From assembly GCF_000196655.1 (NCBI RefSeq), contig NC_014253.1:1691423-1755422 (forward strand): DNA of 64,000 nucleotides, given 5' to 3'. Made by a program: the position numbers and the translations under genes. Under the pieces are notes generated by a model. It was not told the DNA's origin. It made no database searches and saw only the letters and a list, made by a program, of their open reading frames with translations. The DNA comes from Methanohalobium evestigatum Z-7303. Its GTDB lineage: Archaea > Halobacteriota > Methanosarcinia > Methanosarcinales > Methanosarcinaceae. Shown one piece after another: positions 1-8,178 of the stretch (the first letter of the stretch is position 1; every line of letters starts with the position of its first letter).

Positions 1-1055
1 GTGCAGATTGTGTTCTTGTCAATTCTGAAGATGTTGACAAGGTCAGGAAACTGGGTAATATTAATGTTGCAGCGTTTGGTGATTCAACATCAAATGCTGA
101 TATAGTGGTTGTCGGAAAAGGAGGAGAAGGAGACGGTACAAAACCACTACCATCTGATTTTTCCGGTTCATGGGACATAACAACCATAAATCAGCTTAAA
201 GAGAATGGTAAAAAAGTTGCAGGTTATGTGGTAATCAAAAACAAAGATTACGAAAATTTTGCAGTGGAACTGGGAGAAATCTGCGACTATGTTATCACCA
301 TCGGAATAGACTGGCAGGTAATACCGCTTGAAAATCTGATTGCAAAACTTCAGGACAAAGAAGTTCAGATAATATCAGGAGTGAAAACTTCTGAAGAAGC
401 AAATATTGCTCTGGAAACTCTTGAACACGGTTCTGACGGGGTACTTCTTGATTCGGATGATCCGAATACAATCAAAGAAACTGTAGGAATTGCTGAAAAA
501 TCACAAATTTCAAAGACCGAACTTACACCTGCAGTAATAACCCGGATAGAACCGGTTGGCATGGGCGATAGAGTATGTGTGGACACGTGTAACCTGATGC
601 AGAGAGGAGAAGGAATGCTTGTTGGTTCACAATCAAAAGGTCTTTTCCTTGTTCATTCAGAATCTGAAGAGAGTCCCTATGTTGCTTCACGCCCATTCAG
701 GGTTAATGCCGGTGCAGTTCATGCTTATGTACAGGTAGGCGAAAAAACCAGATATCTATCAGAACTTGAATCGGGTGATGAAGTCACTATTGTAGATGCT
801 GACGGGAAACAAAAAACAGGCATTGTCGGCAGAGTAAAAATAGAAAGAAGACCCCTGATGCTTGTAGAAGCTGAAGCAGACGGTGCGGTTATAAGAACAA
901 TTCTGCAAAATGCCGAAACCATAAAACTTGTGAACAGTGATAAAAACCCGGTATCAGTTTCTGACCTGAAAAAAGGTGATGAAATACTTGTACATCTTGA
1001 AAAAGGTGCAAGACATTTTGGTACTAAAGTAAACGAAACTATCATTGAAAAATAA
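1..1055 (+). CDS. aroB': 3-dehydroquinate synthase II (partial, N terminus outside window)
   Basis: This is the archaeal, non-canonical 3-dehydroquinate synthase. It uses NAD to deaminate and cyclise 2-amino-3,7-dideoxy-D-threo-hept-6-ulosonate to dehydroquinate in the shikimate pathway. The open frame runs from base 3 without a stop, giving about 350 visible residues. The family is about 360 long, so only a few N-terminal residues lie outside the window. A GTG at 105 is inside the gene, since conserved protein precedes it. The C-terminal half, from about residue 190 of the visible part, is the family's beta-rich domain (LVHSESEESPYVASRPFRVN). It is followed 18 nt later by aroD and heads an aroD-aroE-tyrA run. 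The matching first enzyme (aroA') is near 29.3 kb, not next to it in the visible sequence. Confidence 0.93.
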   Translation, partial: ADCVLVNSEDVDKVRKLGNINVAAFGDSTSNADIVVVGKGGEGDGTKPLPSDFSGSWDITTINQLKENGKKVAGYVVIKNKDYENFAVELGEICDYVITIGIDWQVIPLENLIAKLQDKEVQIISGVKTSEEANIALETLEHGSDGVLLDSDDPNTIKETVGIAEKSQISKTELTPAVITRIEPVGMGDRVCVDTCNLMQRGEGMLVGSQSKGLFLVHSESEESPYVASRPFRVNAGAVHAYVQVGEKTRYLSELESGDEVTIVDADGKQKTGIVGRVKIERRPLMLVEAEADGAVIRTILQNAETIKLVNSDKNPVSVSDLKKGDEILVHLEKGARHFGTKVNETIIEK

Positions 1056-1073
1056 TACTGTAGTTGGGGTCTA

Positions 1074-1778
1074 ATGAATGGGAAATTTATAGGAGAAATA
1101 AATCTGCTGAATAAAACAGGTGTTGTTGCATCTATAAGCGATGACCCGGTGAATTCATCAATAGCTGCAAATCAACTTGGAGCTGATATACTGGAACTCA
1201 GGTTCGATTTGCTGGGTATTCAAACACCTGAAGACGCATGGAATATTATAGAAAAAATTAGGAACAAAGTAAATTTGCCATTTATCGCAACTCTGAGGTC
1301 TGGACAAGAAGGAGGTGACTGGCAGGGTACAGAAAAGGACAGGATCAAACTTCTTCTGGATATCATCCCGTCTGTAGATGCTGTGGATATTGAGCTGTCA
1401 GCACCCGAAAAAAACTGGATAATAAAAAGTGCCGCAAATACCGATGTAAATGTTATTGTTTCATCTCATTGTTTTACATCCACCCCCTCTGTTAAAGAGA
1501 TGAAATCAATACTTGACAATTGCCATAATAGTGGTGCAGATATTGCTAAACTGGCAGTTATGCCGAAATCATCACAGGATGTTTTAAACCTATTACAAGT
1601 CACCTCTGACTCAACAAAACCTGTATCCACCATTGCCATGGGTGAAATTGGAAAGCATTCAAGGATAATATCTCCTTGTTATGGTTCTGTTTTAACCTAT
1701 GGTTCTGTTACAGGTGCTGTTGCCCCCGGACAATTGAGAGTAGATAAACTAAAAGAATTCATGGAGTTGGTTTTATGA
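1074..1778 (+). CDS. aroD: 3-dehydroquinate dehydratase, type I
   Basis: Class I dehydroquinase forms a Schiff base with dehydroquinate and removes water to give dehydroshikimate. The 234-residue length fits the family. The expected active-site residues are visible: E41 and R43 in ELRFDLL, the general-base H132 in SSHCF, the Schiff-base K159 in IAKLAVMP, and R197 in GKHSRII. The ATG at 1074 follows a short GGGG stretch. The gene ends in an ATGA overlap with aroE, so the two are probably translationally coupled. Confidence 0.96.
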   Translation: MNGKFIGEINLLNKTGVVASISDDPVNSSIAANQLGADILELRFDLLGIQTPEDAWNIIEKIRNKVNLPFIATLRSGQEGGDWQGTEKDRIKLLLDIIPSVDAVDIELSAPEKNWIIKSAANTDVNVIVSSHCFTSTPSVKEMKSILDNCHNSGADIAKLAVMPKSSQDVLNLLQVTSDSTKPVSTIAMGEIGKHSRIISPCYGSVLTYGSVTGAVAPGQLRVDKLKEFMELVL

Positions 1779-2602
1779 AAACTGTTTTTGGTGTTTTTGG
1801 CGACCCTGTGGAACATTCTCTGTCCCCTGACATGCACAATGCTGCATTTTCAGAACTTGGAATGGATAGTATATACCATGCGTTCAGAGTTGACAAAAAA
1901 TCGCTTGAATATGCCCTTAATGGAGCCAATGCTATGGGTTTTGGCGGAGTTAATATTACTGTACCCCTGAAACAGGAAGCGCTTAAATTTGTTAATACCG
2001 ACCCACTGGCTTCAAAAATCGGTGCAGTTAATACAATCGATTTCAGGAATGAAAATGATATGATTGGCTATAACACCGATGGAGTTGGAGCCAGACGTGC
2101 AATTGCAGATGCTGGTGTGGACGTAAAAAACAAAAACATACTAATTCTTGGTGCAGGTGGTGCTTCCAGAGCAATATGTTTCCAGTTTGCAAATGATGGT
2201 GCAGATTTAATAATCGCCAACCGTACAGAAAGTAAAGCCTTAGAACTTGCCGAAGATGTAAAAAGCGTGGGTAATGCCAGGGGGATTGGATTTTCAAATT
2301 TGGAAGAGTTGATTGCAGAATCCGATATCCTCATAAATACAACCACTGTTGGAATGCATCCTAATACTAAAGATACCATCATAACCAGCGAACATATGCA
2401 CTCTGGACTTGTTGTATTTGATATTGTATACAATCCACTGGAAACCCGGCTTTTAAAAGAAGCAAAATCTGCAGGTGCTATACCCGTGAACGGATTGATG
2501 ATGTTTGTATATCAGGGTGCAGAAGCTTTTAAAATCTGGACAGGTGAGAATCCACCGATAGAGGTCATGAAAAATACAGTTTTGGAGGAGCTTAAAAGTT
2601 GA
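1775..2602 (+). CDS. aroE: shikimate dehydrogenase
   Basis: NADP-dependent reduction of 3-dehydroshikimate to shikimate. The protein has 275 residues, normal for AroE. Visible signatures are the substrate-binding SLSPDMHNAAF near residue 15, catalytic K66 (ITVPLKQ) and D102 (YNTDGVGA), and the nucleotide-binding GAGGAS at 126-131 followed by NRTESKA. The start overlaps the aroD stop by four bases. The end overlaps the tyrA TTG start, so aroD, aroE and tyrA form one tight operon. Confidence 0.97.
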   Translation: MKTVFGVFGDPVEHSLSPDMHNAAFSELGMDSIYHAFRVDKKSLEYALNGANAMGFGGVNITVPLKQEALKFVNTDPLASKIGAVNTIDFRNENDMIGYNTDGVGARRAIADAGVDVKNKNILILGAGGASRAICFQFANDGADLIIANRTESKALELAEDVKSVGNARGIGFSNLEELIAESDILINTTTVGMHPNTKDTIITSEHMHSGLVVFDIVYNPLETRLLKEAKSAGAIPVNGLMMFVYQGAEAFKIWTGENPPIEVMKNTVLEELKS

Positions 2603-3930
2603 ACAATAGCATCCTGATAATCGGTGGTACCGGAGAGATGGGGCAATGGTTTGCAAAATTCTTCAAAAGAGAAGGATTTGAAGTTACATTATGGGGTAGT
2701 AGTCAGCGTGTGGATATAGCGGATAAACTTGGAGTGAATTTTGCCTCTGACCTTGACAATGCTATTGAAAAAAGCGATATAGTTATCGTTTCAGTCCCCA
2801 TTGATATCACGGAAAAAGTTATTTCAGAAACTGCTCCAAAAATGAAACCAGGTAGTTTGTTGATGGATTTTACATCCATAAAGACAAAGCCTGTTGAAGC
2901 CATGGAAAAATATGCACCCGAAAATGTCGAAATTCTTGGCACACATCCAATGTTTGGTCCATCCATACCCAGCCTATACGGTCAGATTGTAATAATGACA
3001 CCGATATCCGGAAGATGTGACAATTGGTTTCCGGTTGTTAAATCTGTTTTTGAAAACAACGGTGCTCATATAGAGGTTATCGACCCGAAGGAACATGATA
3101 AATTTGTTTCGGTAGTACAGGGACTTACTCATTTCGCATACATCACCATTGGTTCCACCTTTAAAAGGCTGGATTTTGATGTTTCTGAATCACGTAAATT
3201 CATGAGCCCTGTTTATGACATAATGATCGATTTTGTGGGAAGAATTATCGGTCAAAACCCATACCTTTATGCTCTTATACAAATGGAAAATCCCGAAGTT
3301 TTAAAAGTTCATGACGCTTTCAAAAAAGAATGCAACAATATTTCAGAAATCGTAAGACAGCAGGATGTTGAAAGTTTTGTAGAAAATATGAAATCTGCAG
3401 CATCCCATTTCGGTGATACAACATCTGCTCTACATCGGTCTGACAAACTCATAAATTCAAAACTGCAGGAATTTGACCAGATAGCAAAGCTTGTAGGGAA
3501 AGAATGTGGACTTGTACACAGATATTCAGGCGCCACTCATGTAGGATATGTTGAAAAAGTTAAACCGCGACATGTTGTTTTATCCAAACCATATCAGAAA
3601 AACAAATCCATATCTCTTAAAATAGAAAATGTACGCCTTTTATCCGAAAACGAACTCAGACAATGGAAAATTAACAACCTAAAACACATAACAAGAGACA
3701 TTTCAGTTTTTATCCCTACTAACGCAGTACCCGAAACCATAAGGGATGTAATATCTAATAATGCCAATGTTGTAGATACAGAAATTATAGATATATATTC
3801 AGGATTTGAAAATATAGAAAATCTCAGTGCTACATACAGGATTACAGTTCTTGAAGATAGCAACCCCAACCTGATACAGGATGAAGTAAAAAAATTGCTT
3901 GAAGGACTGGGATGTTATCCAAGAAGTTGA
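2599..3930 (+). CDS. tyrA: prephenate dehydrogenase with extra C-terminal domain
   Basis: Predicted to convert prephenate to 4-hydroxyphenylpyruvate in tyrosine synthesis. The N-terminal Rossmann motif IIGGTGEMG starts at residue 7. The family HPMFGP motif (H116) and an all-helical dehydrogenase domain with LTHFAYI follow. The start is TTG, with a strong GGAGGAG ribosome site 8 nt upstream inside aroE. At 443 residues it is about 150 longer than the catalytic core. The last 75 or so residues (NLSATYRITV near the end, then EVKKLLEGLG) look like a small ferredoxin-fold domain of ACT or anticodon-binding (FDX-ACB) type. I infer that this domain has a regulatory or tRNA/amino-acid sensing role. 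Confidence 0.9.
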   Translation: MNNSILIIGGTGEMGQWFAKFFKREGFEVTLWGSSQRVDIADKLGVNFASDLDNAIEKSDIVIVSVPIDITEKVISETAPKMKPGSLLMDFTSIKTKPVEAMEKYAPENVEILGTHPMFGPSIPSLYGQIVIMTPISGRCDNWFPVVKSVFENNGAHIEVIDPKEHDKFVSVVQGLTHFAYITIGSTFKRLDFDVSESRKFMSPVYDIMIDFVGRIIGQNPYLYALIQMENPEVLKVHDAFKKECNNISEIVRQQDVESFVENMKSAASHFGDTTSALHRSDKLINSKLQEFDQIAKLVGKECGLVHRYSGATHVGYVEKVKPRHVVLSKPYQKNKSISLKIENVRLLSENELRQWKINNLKHITRDISVFIPTNAVPETIRDVISNNANVVDTEIIDIYSGFENIENLSATYRITVLEDSNPNLIQDEVKKLLEGLGCYPRS

Positions 3931-3942
3931 AAAATGAAAATG

Positions 3943-4620
3943 TTAAATCTGGCTTACAAGGTGTTCTAAGGCTTTTTCAGGGTCTTCCGCTTTGACAACA
4001 CCTGATGCCAGTAAAACTCCTGCAGATCCAAGCTCAAGAGCAGCCTGCAAGTCCTCTCCTTTGGATATTCCTGCACCACAGAGTACTTTCACATCTTCAT
4101 TTACATTTTTAACTGCATCTACTGAACCTTTAACCACCTGAGGATCTGCACTTGACACTGGTACCCCAGTACCTATTAGTTCTGGTGGTTCTATTGCTAT
4201 ATAATCGGGTCCAAGGGATGCTGCTGATGCGCTTGTATTTACATTATTAGTACAGACTATAGTAGAAAGACCCGCTTTACCAGCGGCTTTTACCGAAGAA
4301 TCAATATCTGCAAGTGTTAACCGTCGCTCGGAATGATTTACCAGTGTACCGATTGCACCAGCATCTTTTACACATTGAGCCAAAATCTGACCTGTGTGAC
4401 TTCCTCCATCAATTCCATCGATGTGCTGTGAATAAACAGGAACATCCACCTGTGAAGCCACCTGGTATATATCACAGAATTGGGGTGATACACCTATATC
4501 CACATTATATTTTTCTGATACATTTTTGCAGGCTTTTGCAATTGTTACGGCTTTTTCTCCTGTACCCTGTAGATAGGTCTTTAGGTTTACCACTATTAGA
4601 GGTGATTTACTCGAATTCAT
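3943..4620 (-). CDS. tpiA: triosephosphate isomerase
   Basis: Interconverts dihydroxyacetone phosphate and glyceraldehyde 3-phosphate. It is 225 residues, the short archaeal TIM form. Catalytic residues are visible: N12 and K14 (VNLKTY), H96 (NHSERR) and E144 (IAIEPPEL). A phosphate loop follows in CGAGISKG. The start ATG has a good GGAGGG site 6-12 nt upstream. It faces tyrA tail to tail, with a 12-nt gap and no clear terminator. It lies downstream of fae-hps on the same strand with a 53-nt gap and may share its transcript. Confidence 0.97.
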   Translation of the reverse strand: MNSSKSPLIVVNLKTYLQGTGEKAVTIAKACKNVSEKYNVDIGVSPQFCDIYQVASQVDVPVYSQHIDGIDGGSHTGQILAQCVKDAGAIGTLVNHSERRLTLADIDSSVKAAGKAGLSTIVCTNNVNTSASAASLGPDYIAIEPPELIGTGVPVSSADPQVVKGSVDAVKNVNEDVKVLCGAGISKGEDLQAALELGSAGVLLASGVVKAEDPEKALEHLVSQI

Positions 4621-4673
4621 TTATACTCCCTCCAGAATAAATAATAAATGTGGATTTAGATTGAATCCACAAT

Positions 4674-5852
4674 TTAGAAATCGGTCATTACCCTATACTG
4701 GTCGATTTCCGGTTTGTTCAAAACGTCAAGGAATTTTTCAGATACCTGACGGACATCTTTAGCATTGGTAATAGCCCTTCCTGCTACTACTATATCCGCA
4801 CCAGCTTTTAAAGCATCTGGGATGGTATCAACACGTATACCACCGGCAACAGCAACCATTATCTTTGGAGAGAGTTCCTTAATCGCATCAATACTTCCCC
4901 ACGCGTATTCAGTTTCTTCAACATCAATTGCCCGGTGAAGTTCAACCACATCAGGTAACTCATCCAGTTGTTTCAGTATAGACATCGGGTCTGGTTCATT
5001 AAGGGTATCCATTACCACATAGATGCCCGTTTTATGGGCCTCGTTAATTGCTTTGTTAATAGTTGACACAGGAGCAAGGGCGGAAACAACTATTGCATCT
5101 GCTGTGGCATCTGAAACCATACGTGCCTCGAGGTTTCCTGTATCCAGTGTCTTCAAGTCCGCTACTATAAATGCATCAGGTTTGACCTCTCTGAGACGGG
5201 AGACTACGTCCACACCATAACGTTTGATAAGAGGTGTTCCAGCCTCAAGTATGAGATGGTCACTCTGTGGCAGTTGAGAGATTATATTCTTCACTGCATC
5301 AAGGTTTGGATTATCCAGTGCAACCTGTAGATATGGTGGATCCCACAGCCTTGTTACTTTGAAACCCATGATTGCATGCATGCTCTTGTCCTTTTCTTCA
5401 CACATTGTATCAACATCAGGGAACCCGTCCATTGCACGCTTAAGTGCAAGTTTGGTAGCACCGTAATTGTACCTGTAGATTTTATTGTAATCAGATGCTT
5501 TGGGATGTATAAATACACTTGCCACCAGTACAAGTTCCTCTGCTTTATCCTTTGGTATAACACCATCTTCTACTGAATCGGCAACTGCTTTTGCTACAGC
5601 AGCCTGTGCCGGTCCAAATACCTGTTCTGCCTGTTTCATATTTTGCACTGTAACCTTAGGCACAATCAATGTGGATGGTTTGGCGGGCAGATTTGGACGT
5701 ATGACGGACAACATCGGGGTATGTCCTGCAGACAACTGTGTCATACCTGTAGCAAATGCCTGTCCGACTGGTCCATCCTTGTCACCGACCATAAGGTCTA
5801 CATGTGCAAGCTCTGGTTCTTCACCTATTAATGCTTCTCCAACCAATAACAT
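4674..5852 (-). CDS. fae-hps: bifunctional formaldehyde-activating enzyme / 3-hexulose-6-phosphate synthase
   Basis: A 392-residue fusion. Residues 1 to about 160 are Fae, which condenses formaldehyde with tetrahydromethanopterin. The catalytic H17 lies in [10 protein letters not shown], and the region GYGATKLAL-like near residue 145 closes the domain. Residues from about 165 to the end are hexulose-6-phosphate synthase of the OMP-decarboxylase fold, with VADLKTLD supplying the Asp-Lys-Asp active site. In archaea lacking the oxidative pentose pathway, the Hps half runs in reverse to make ribulose 5-phosphate. Fae then captures the formaldehyde released. The neighbours are tpiA (triose metabolism) downstream and nth upstream, all on the minus strand. 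Confidence 0.96.
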   Translation of the reverse strand: MLLVGEALIGEEPELAHVDLMVGDKDGPVGQAFATGMTQLSAGHTPMLSVIRPNLPAKPSTLIVPKVTVQNMKQAEQVFGPAQAAVAKAVADSVEDGVIPKDKAEELVLVASVFIHPKASDYNKIYRYNYGATKLALKRAMDGFPDVDTMCEEKDKSMHAIMGFKVTRLWDPPYLQVALDNPNLDAVKNIISQLPQSDHLILEAGTPLIKRYGVDVVSRLREVKPDAFIVADLKTLDTGNLEARMVSDATADAIVVSALAPVSTINKAINEAHKTGIYVVMDTLNEPDPMSILKQLDELPDVVELHRAIDVEETEYAWGSIDAIKELSPKIMVAVAGGIRVDTIPDALKAGADIVVAGRAITNAKDVRQVSEKFLDVLNKPEIDQYRVMTDF

Positions 5853-5904
5853 AATACACCAACATTTTTCTTTTTTTATATAGGTATGTATAAATTAGTT
5901 AATA

Positions 5905-6516
5905 TTAGATTAATTTTGGACACGTATCATTCAAAACACACACATCACATCTGGGAGATACTGGACGGCATGTATTTTGTCCAAAGCGTACAAACAATTC
6001 ATTGATTTTATTCCACAGATTTTCTGGAACTATTTTTTTGAGGTCTTTTTCTGTTTTTTCGGGTGTTTTTGTTTCTACCAATCCGAGACGGTTTGATATT
6101 CTATGGACATGAGTATCTACAGCTATTGCTTTTTTGGAAAATGCATATGTCAGTACACAATTTGCTGTTTTTCTACCAACACCCGGCAGTTTCAATAAAT
6201 CATTAAGATTATCTGGAACCTGTCCATCATACTCGTCCAGAATCATTTCAGATATCTGTTTGATACGCTGGGTCTTTACACGATAAAAGCCTACATTTTT
6301 TATCAAACTTTCTATTTCATCTTCATCTGTATGAACCAGTTCATTAGGAGAATTGTATTTATTAAAAAGGGTTTTTGCTGAAGAATTTGTCACACTGTCA
6401 CGGGTTCTCTGGGAAAGGACAGTGGTTATCAAAACGTAAAACGGGTCATTGTTTTGGTAATAGAAAATTTCTGGATATTCATTTTCAAGGCGGTGTAAAA
6501 CCTCTTCAACATTCAT
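5905..6516 (-). CDS. nth: endonuclease III (DNA glycosylase/AP lyase)
   Basis: Base-excision repair of oxidised pyrimidines. The 203-residue protein has the helix-hairpin-helix LPGVGRKTANC with catalytic K116, the conserved D134 in AVDTHVHRI, and the C-terminal [4Fe-4S] ligands C183, C190, C193 and C199 in the canonical C-x6-C-x2-C-x5-C spacing. The ATG is 15 nt downstream of the geranylgeranyl reductase gene stop, so the two are probably co-transcribed. Confidence 0.97.
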   Translation of the reverse strand: MNVEEVLHRLENEYPEIFYYQNNDPFYVLITTVLSQRTRDSVTNSSAKTLFNKYNSPNELVHTDEDEIESLIKNVGFYRVKTQRIKQISEMILDEYDGQVPDNLNDLLKLPGVGRKTANCVLTYAFSKKAIAVDTHVHRISNRLGLVETKTPEKTEKDLKKIVPENLWNKINELFVRFGQNTCRPVSPRCDVCVLNDTCPKLI

Positions 6517-6531
6517 TGTTCGGGTCTTAAA

Positions 6532-7683
6532 TCACAATGGTATAAAATTCTTTGCTGTATAATAGGGTATTCTTGGTACAAGCCATTTTATAAATGAAGG
6601 ATAACCTGAATTTCCTGTTACCAGATGAATAAACCTGTAAAGCATCTTCTCGTTGGTAGCAAGCATTTTTGCAAATATATCAGGGTGTCGATAAAACACT
6701 TTTGAAACTATATACGAATACTTTAAATCATCACCAAATTCATGCTTACATTTATCCTGATATTTTGAAAGCATAGCTTTTGAAAAATCATTTTTGTAAA
6801 AGGCATCAACAACGGTTTCAGCCGCTAATCTGCCAGACATTAAAGCATAATTTATCCCTTCACCCAGAAACGCATCTACAAATCCTGCAGCATCTCCTGT
6901 AAGTAAAACACGGTTATTGTATGTTTTTCTTTCAACACCACCTATTGGTAAAAAATGTCCACTGGGCTTTATGTAATCAAATCCAAAATTGTTTATGAAT
7001 TCATAATATGATTTAAGAGAATCAGATGATTTCGCTGCATCAATACCTCCTATACCTACTGAAACATAATCATCCTTGGGAAATACCCACCCATAACCCT
7101 TTTTGATTTTATCAAAATGGAATTCCACAATATCTGGATAATTCATATCTATATACTCTTTTGACAATGGAATGTCTGATGCAAGTGAAAATGCCGTTTC
7201 ATCAGGTTTTAATTGTGCTCTTACATATCGAGCACAAACACTGTTTACACCATCAGCACCAATCACAACTTTGGTTTTAAATACACCTGCAGTTGTGTGA
7301 ATTTCAACATGATTGCTTTTAATATCCAATGATTTAACTCTTGTTTTTTGAAGGAGTTTAGTTCCTGAATTGACAGCTTTTGTAGTAAGATAGTTGTCAA
7401 ACTCTTTTCTGGATACCATAGAAGCAATAAGTTCATCAGAACGGGATTCAAGAACTTGATTTCCATACAGTACTCTTGCTCCAAAACACTGTCTTTTTAC
7501 CAGATTAACGGGTACATCATAATCAAGATGTTTTAAGGCTTGGCTGGATATTCCGCCTGCACAGGTCTTATCTCTTGGTAGAGAATCCTTTTCTATAATC
7601 ATTGTGCTCAAACCTGCTTTTGCAGTATATTCTGCGGCTGTTGAACCCGCGGGTCCAGCCCCCACTACTATTACATCCTGCAT
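6532..7683 (-). CDS. geranylgeranyl reductase family flavoprotein
   Basis: FAD-dependent oxidoreductase of the GGR family, which in archaea saturates the isoprenoid chains of membrane lipids or reduces other prenyl compounds. The N-terminal dinucleotide motif VVGAGPAGSTAAEY is at residues 6-19, followed by an acidic strand end in IIEKD. The family PxxKxCxGG-like element is DKTCAGG. The second FAD motif VLLTGDAAGFVDAF has GEGINYALMSG after it. Length 383 is typical. A second family member is at 45.0-46.2 kb, so the substrates probably differ. Which one is the phospholipid saturase cannot be settled from sequence. Confidence 0.88.
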   Translation of the reverse strand: MQDVIVVGAGPAGSTAAEYTAKAGLSTMIIEKDSLPRDKTCAGGISSQALKHLDYDVPVNLVKRQCFGARVLYGNQVLESRSDELIASMVSRKEFDNYLTTKAVNSGTKLLQKTRVKSLDIKSNHVEIHTTAGVFKTKVVIGADGVNSVCARYVRAQLKPDETAFSLASDIPLSKEYIDMNYPDIVEFHFDKIKKGYGWVFPKDDYVSVGIGGIDAAKSSDSLKSYYEFINNFGFDYIKPSGHFLPIGGVERKTYNNRVLLTGDAAGFVDAFLGEGINYALMSGRLAAETVVDAFYKNDFSKAMLSKYQDKCKHEFGDDLKYSYIVSKVFYRHPDIFAKMLATNEKMLYRFIHLVTGNSGYPSFIKWLVPRIPYYTAKNFIPL

Positions 7684-7809
7684 GTTATGAAAAGATAGAA
7701 CAACTAATATTTCAAAATTGGCATATTGTTAAAAGTCATTTTCGCAAACAACCATCTCTTATTTATAACATAAAATAATATTTATTGTAGCTTGGTTGCG
7801 ATTAATCAA
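7684..7809. other. intergenic region between GGR gene and tRNA-Val
   Basis: AT-rich spacer. It should hold the minus-strand promoter of the GGR-nth operon and the plus-strand promoter of the tRNA. An AATATTTATT stretch about 30 nt upstream of the tRNA would serve as its TATA box. No other structure seen. Confidence 0.4.
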
Positions 7810-7883
7810 GGGCCCGTAGTCTAGCAGGTTATGACGTCGCCTTCACACGGCGGAGGTCTCGAGTTCGAATCTCGACGGGCCCA
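7810..7883 (+). tRNA. tRNA-Val (anticodon CAC)
   Basis: Full cloverleaf: acceptor GGGCCCG pairs with CGGGCCC, a D arm with a GTC/GAC stem, an anticodon stem TCGCC/GGCGG around loop TTCACAC giving anticodon CAC, and a T arm TCGAG-TTCGAAT-CTCGA. The discriminator is A, and CCA is not encoded. No intron. Confidence 0.95.
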
Positions 7884-8178
7884 TCTATTTTTGATTTAGT
7901 ATTTTTATCGGACTCCTCTTGAGGATTGAGGTCTCTGAATTCTTGATTTGAGATTCGAGGATTTAAATTTGTATTCCAGCAAGTTTTCGATTTCAAAGTT
8001 TAAACACTCATGGTCTACTACGATTAAAAACACCTGTTTACCATCATGGGAGGTAGGATATATATCTATATTAAATCGATAAATCCTCGATCTTAAAATT
8101 TTATATGCTGTATCAAAATAAACAAATATTTGGAATTCATAAGTATTATTAATATATAAATTGTTTTTATGAGGACTT
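7884..8178. other. gene-poor spacer between tRNA-Val and sensor kinase
   Basis: No convincing gene. A 99-codon minus-strand frame spans it but has composition typical of AT-rich noncoding DNA and would overlap the kinase start. Short imperfect repeats of the type GAGGATTGAGG / GATTCGAGGATT are present at 7921-7965. An AATATATAAA box near 8152 fits the promoter of the kinase. Confidence 0.5.

Noticed and set aside
7921-7965. Short repeats near tRNA-Val as a CRISPR or attachment site
   Set aside because: Only two imperfect copies with no regular spacers, and no integrase or tRNA 3' duplication nearby.
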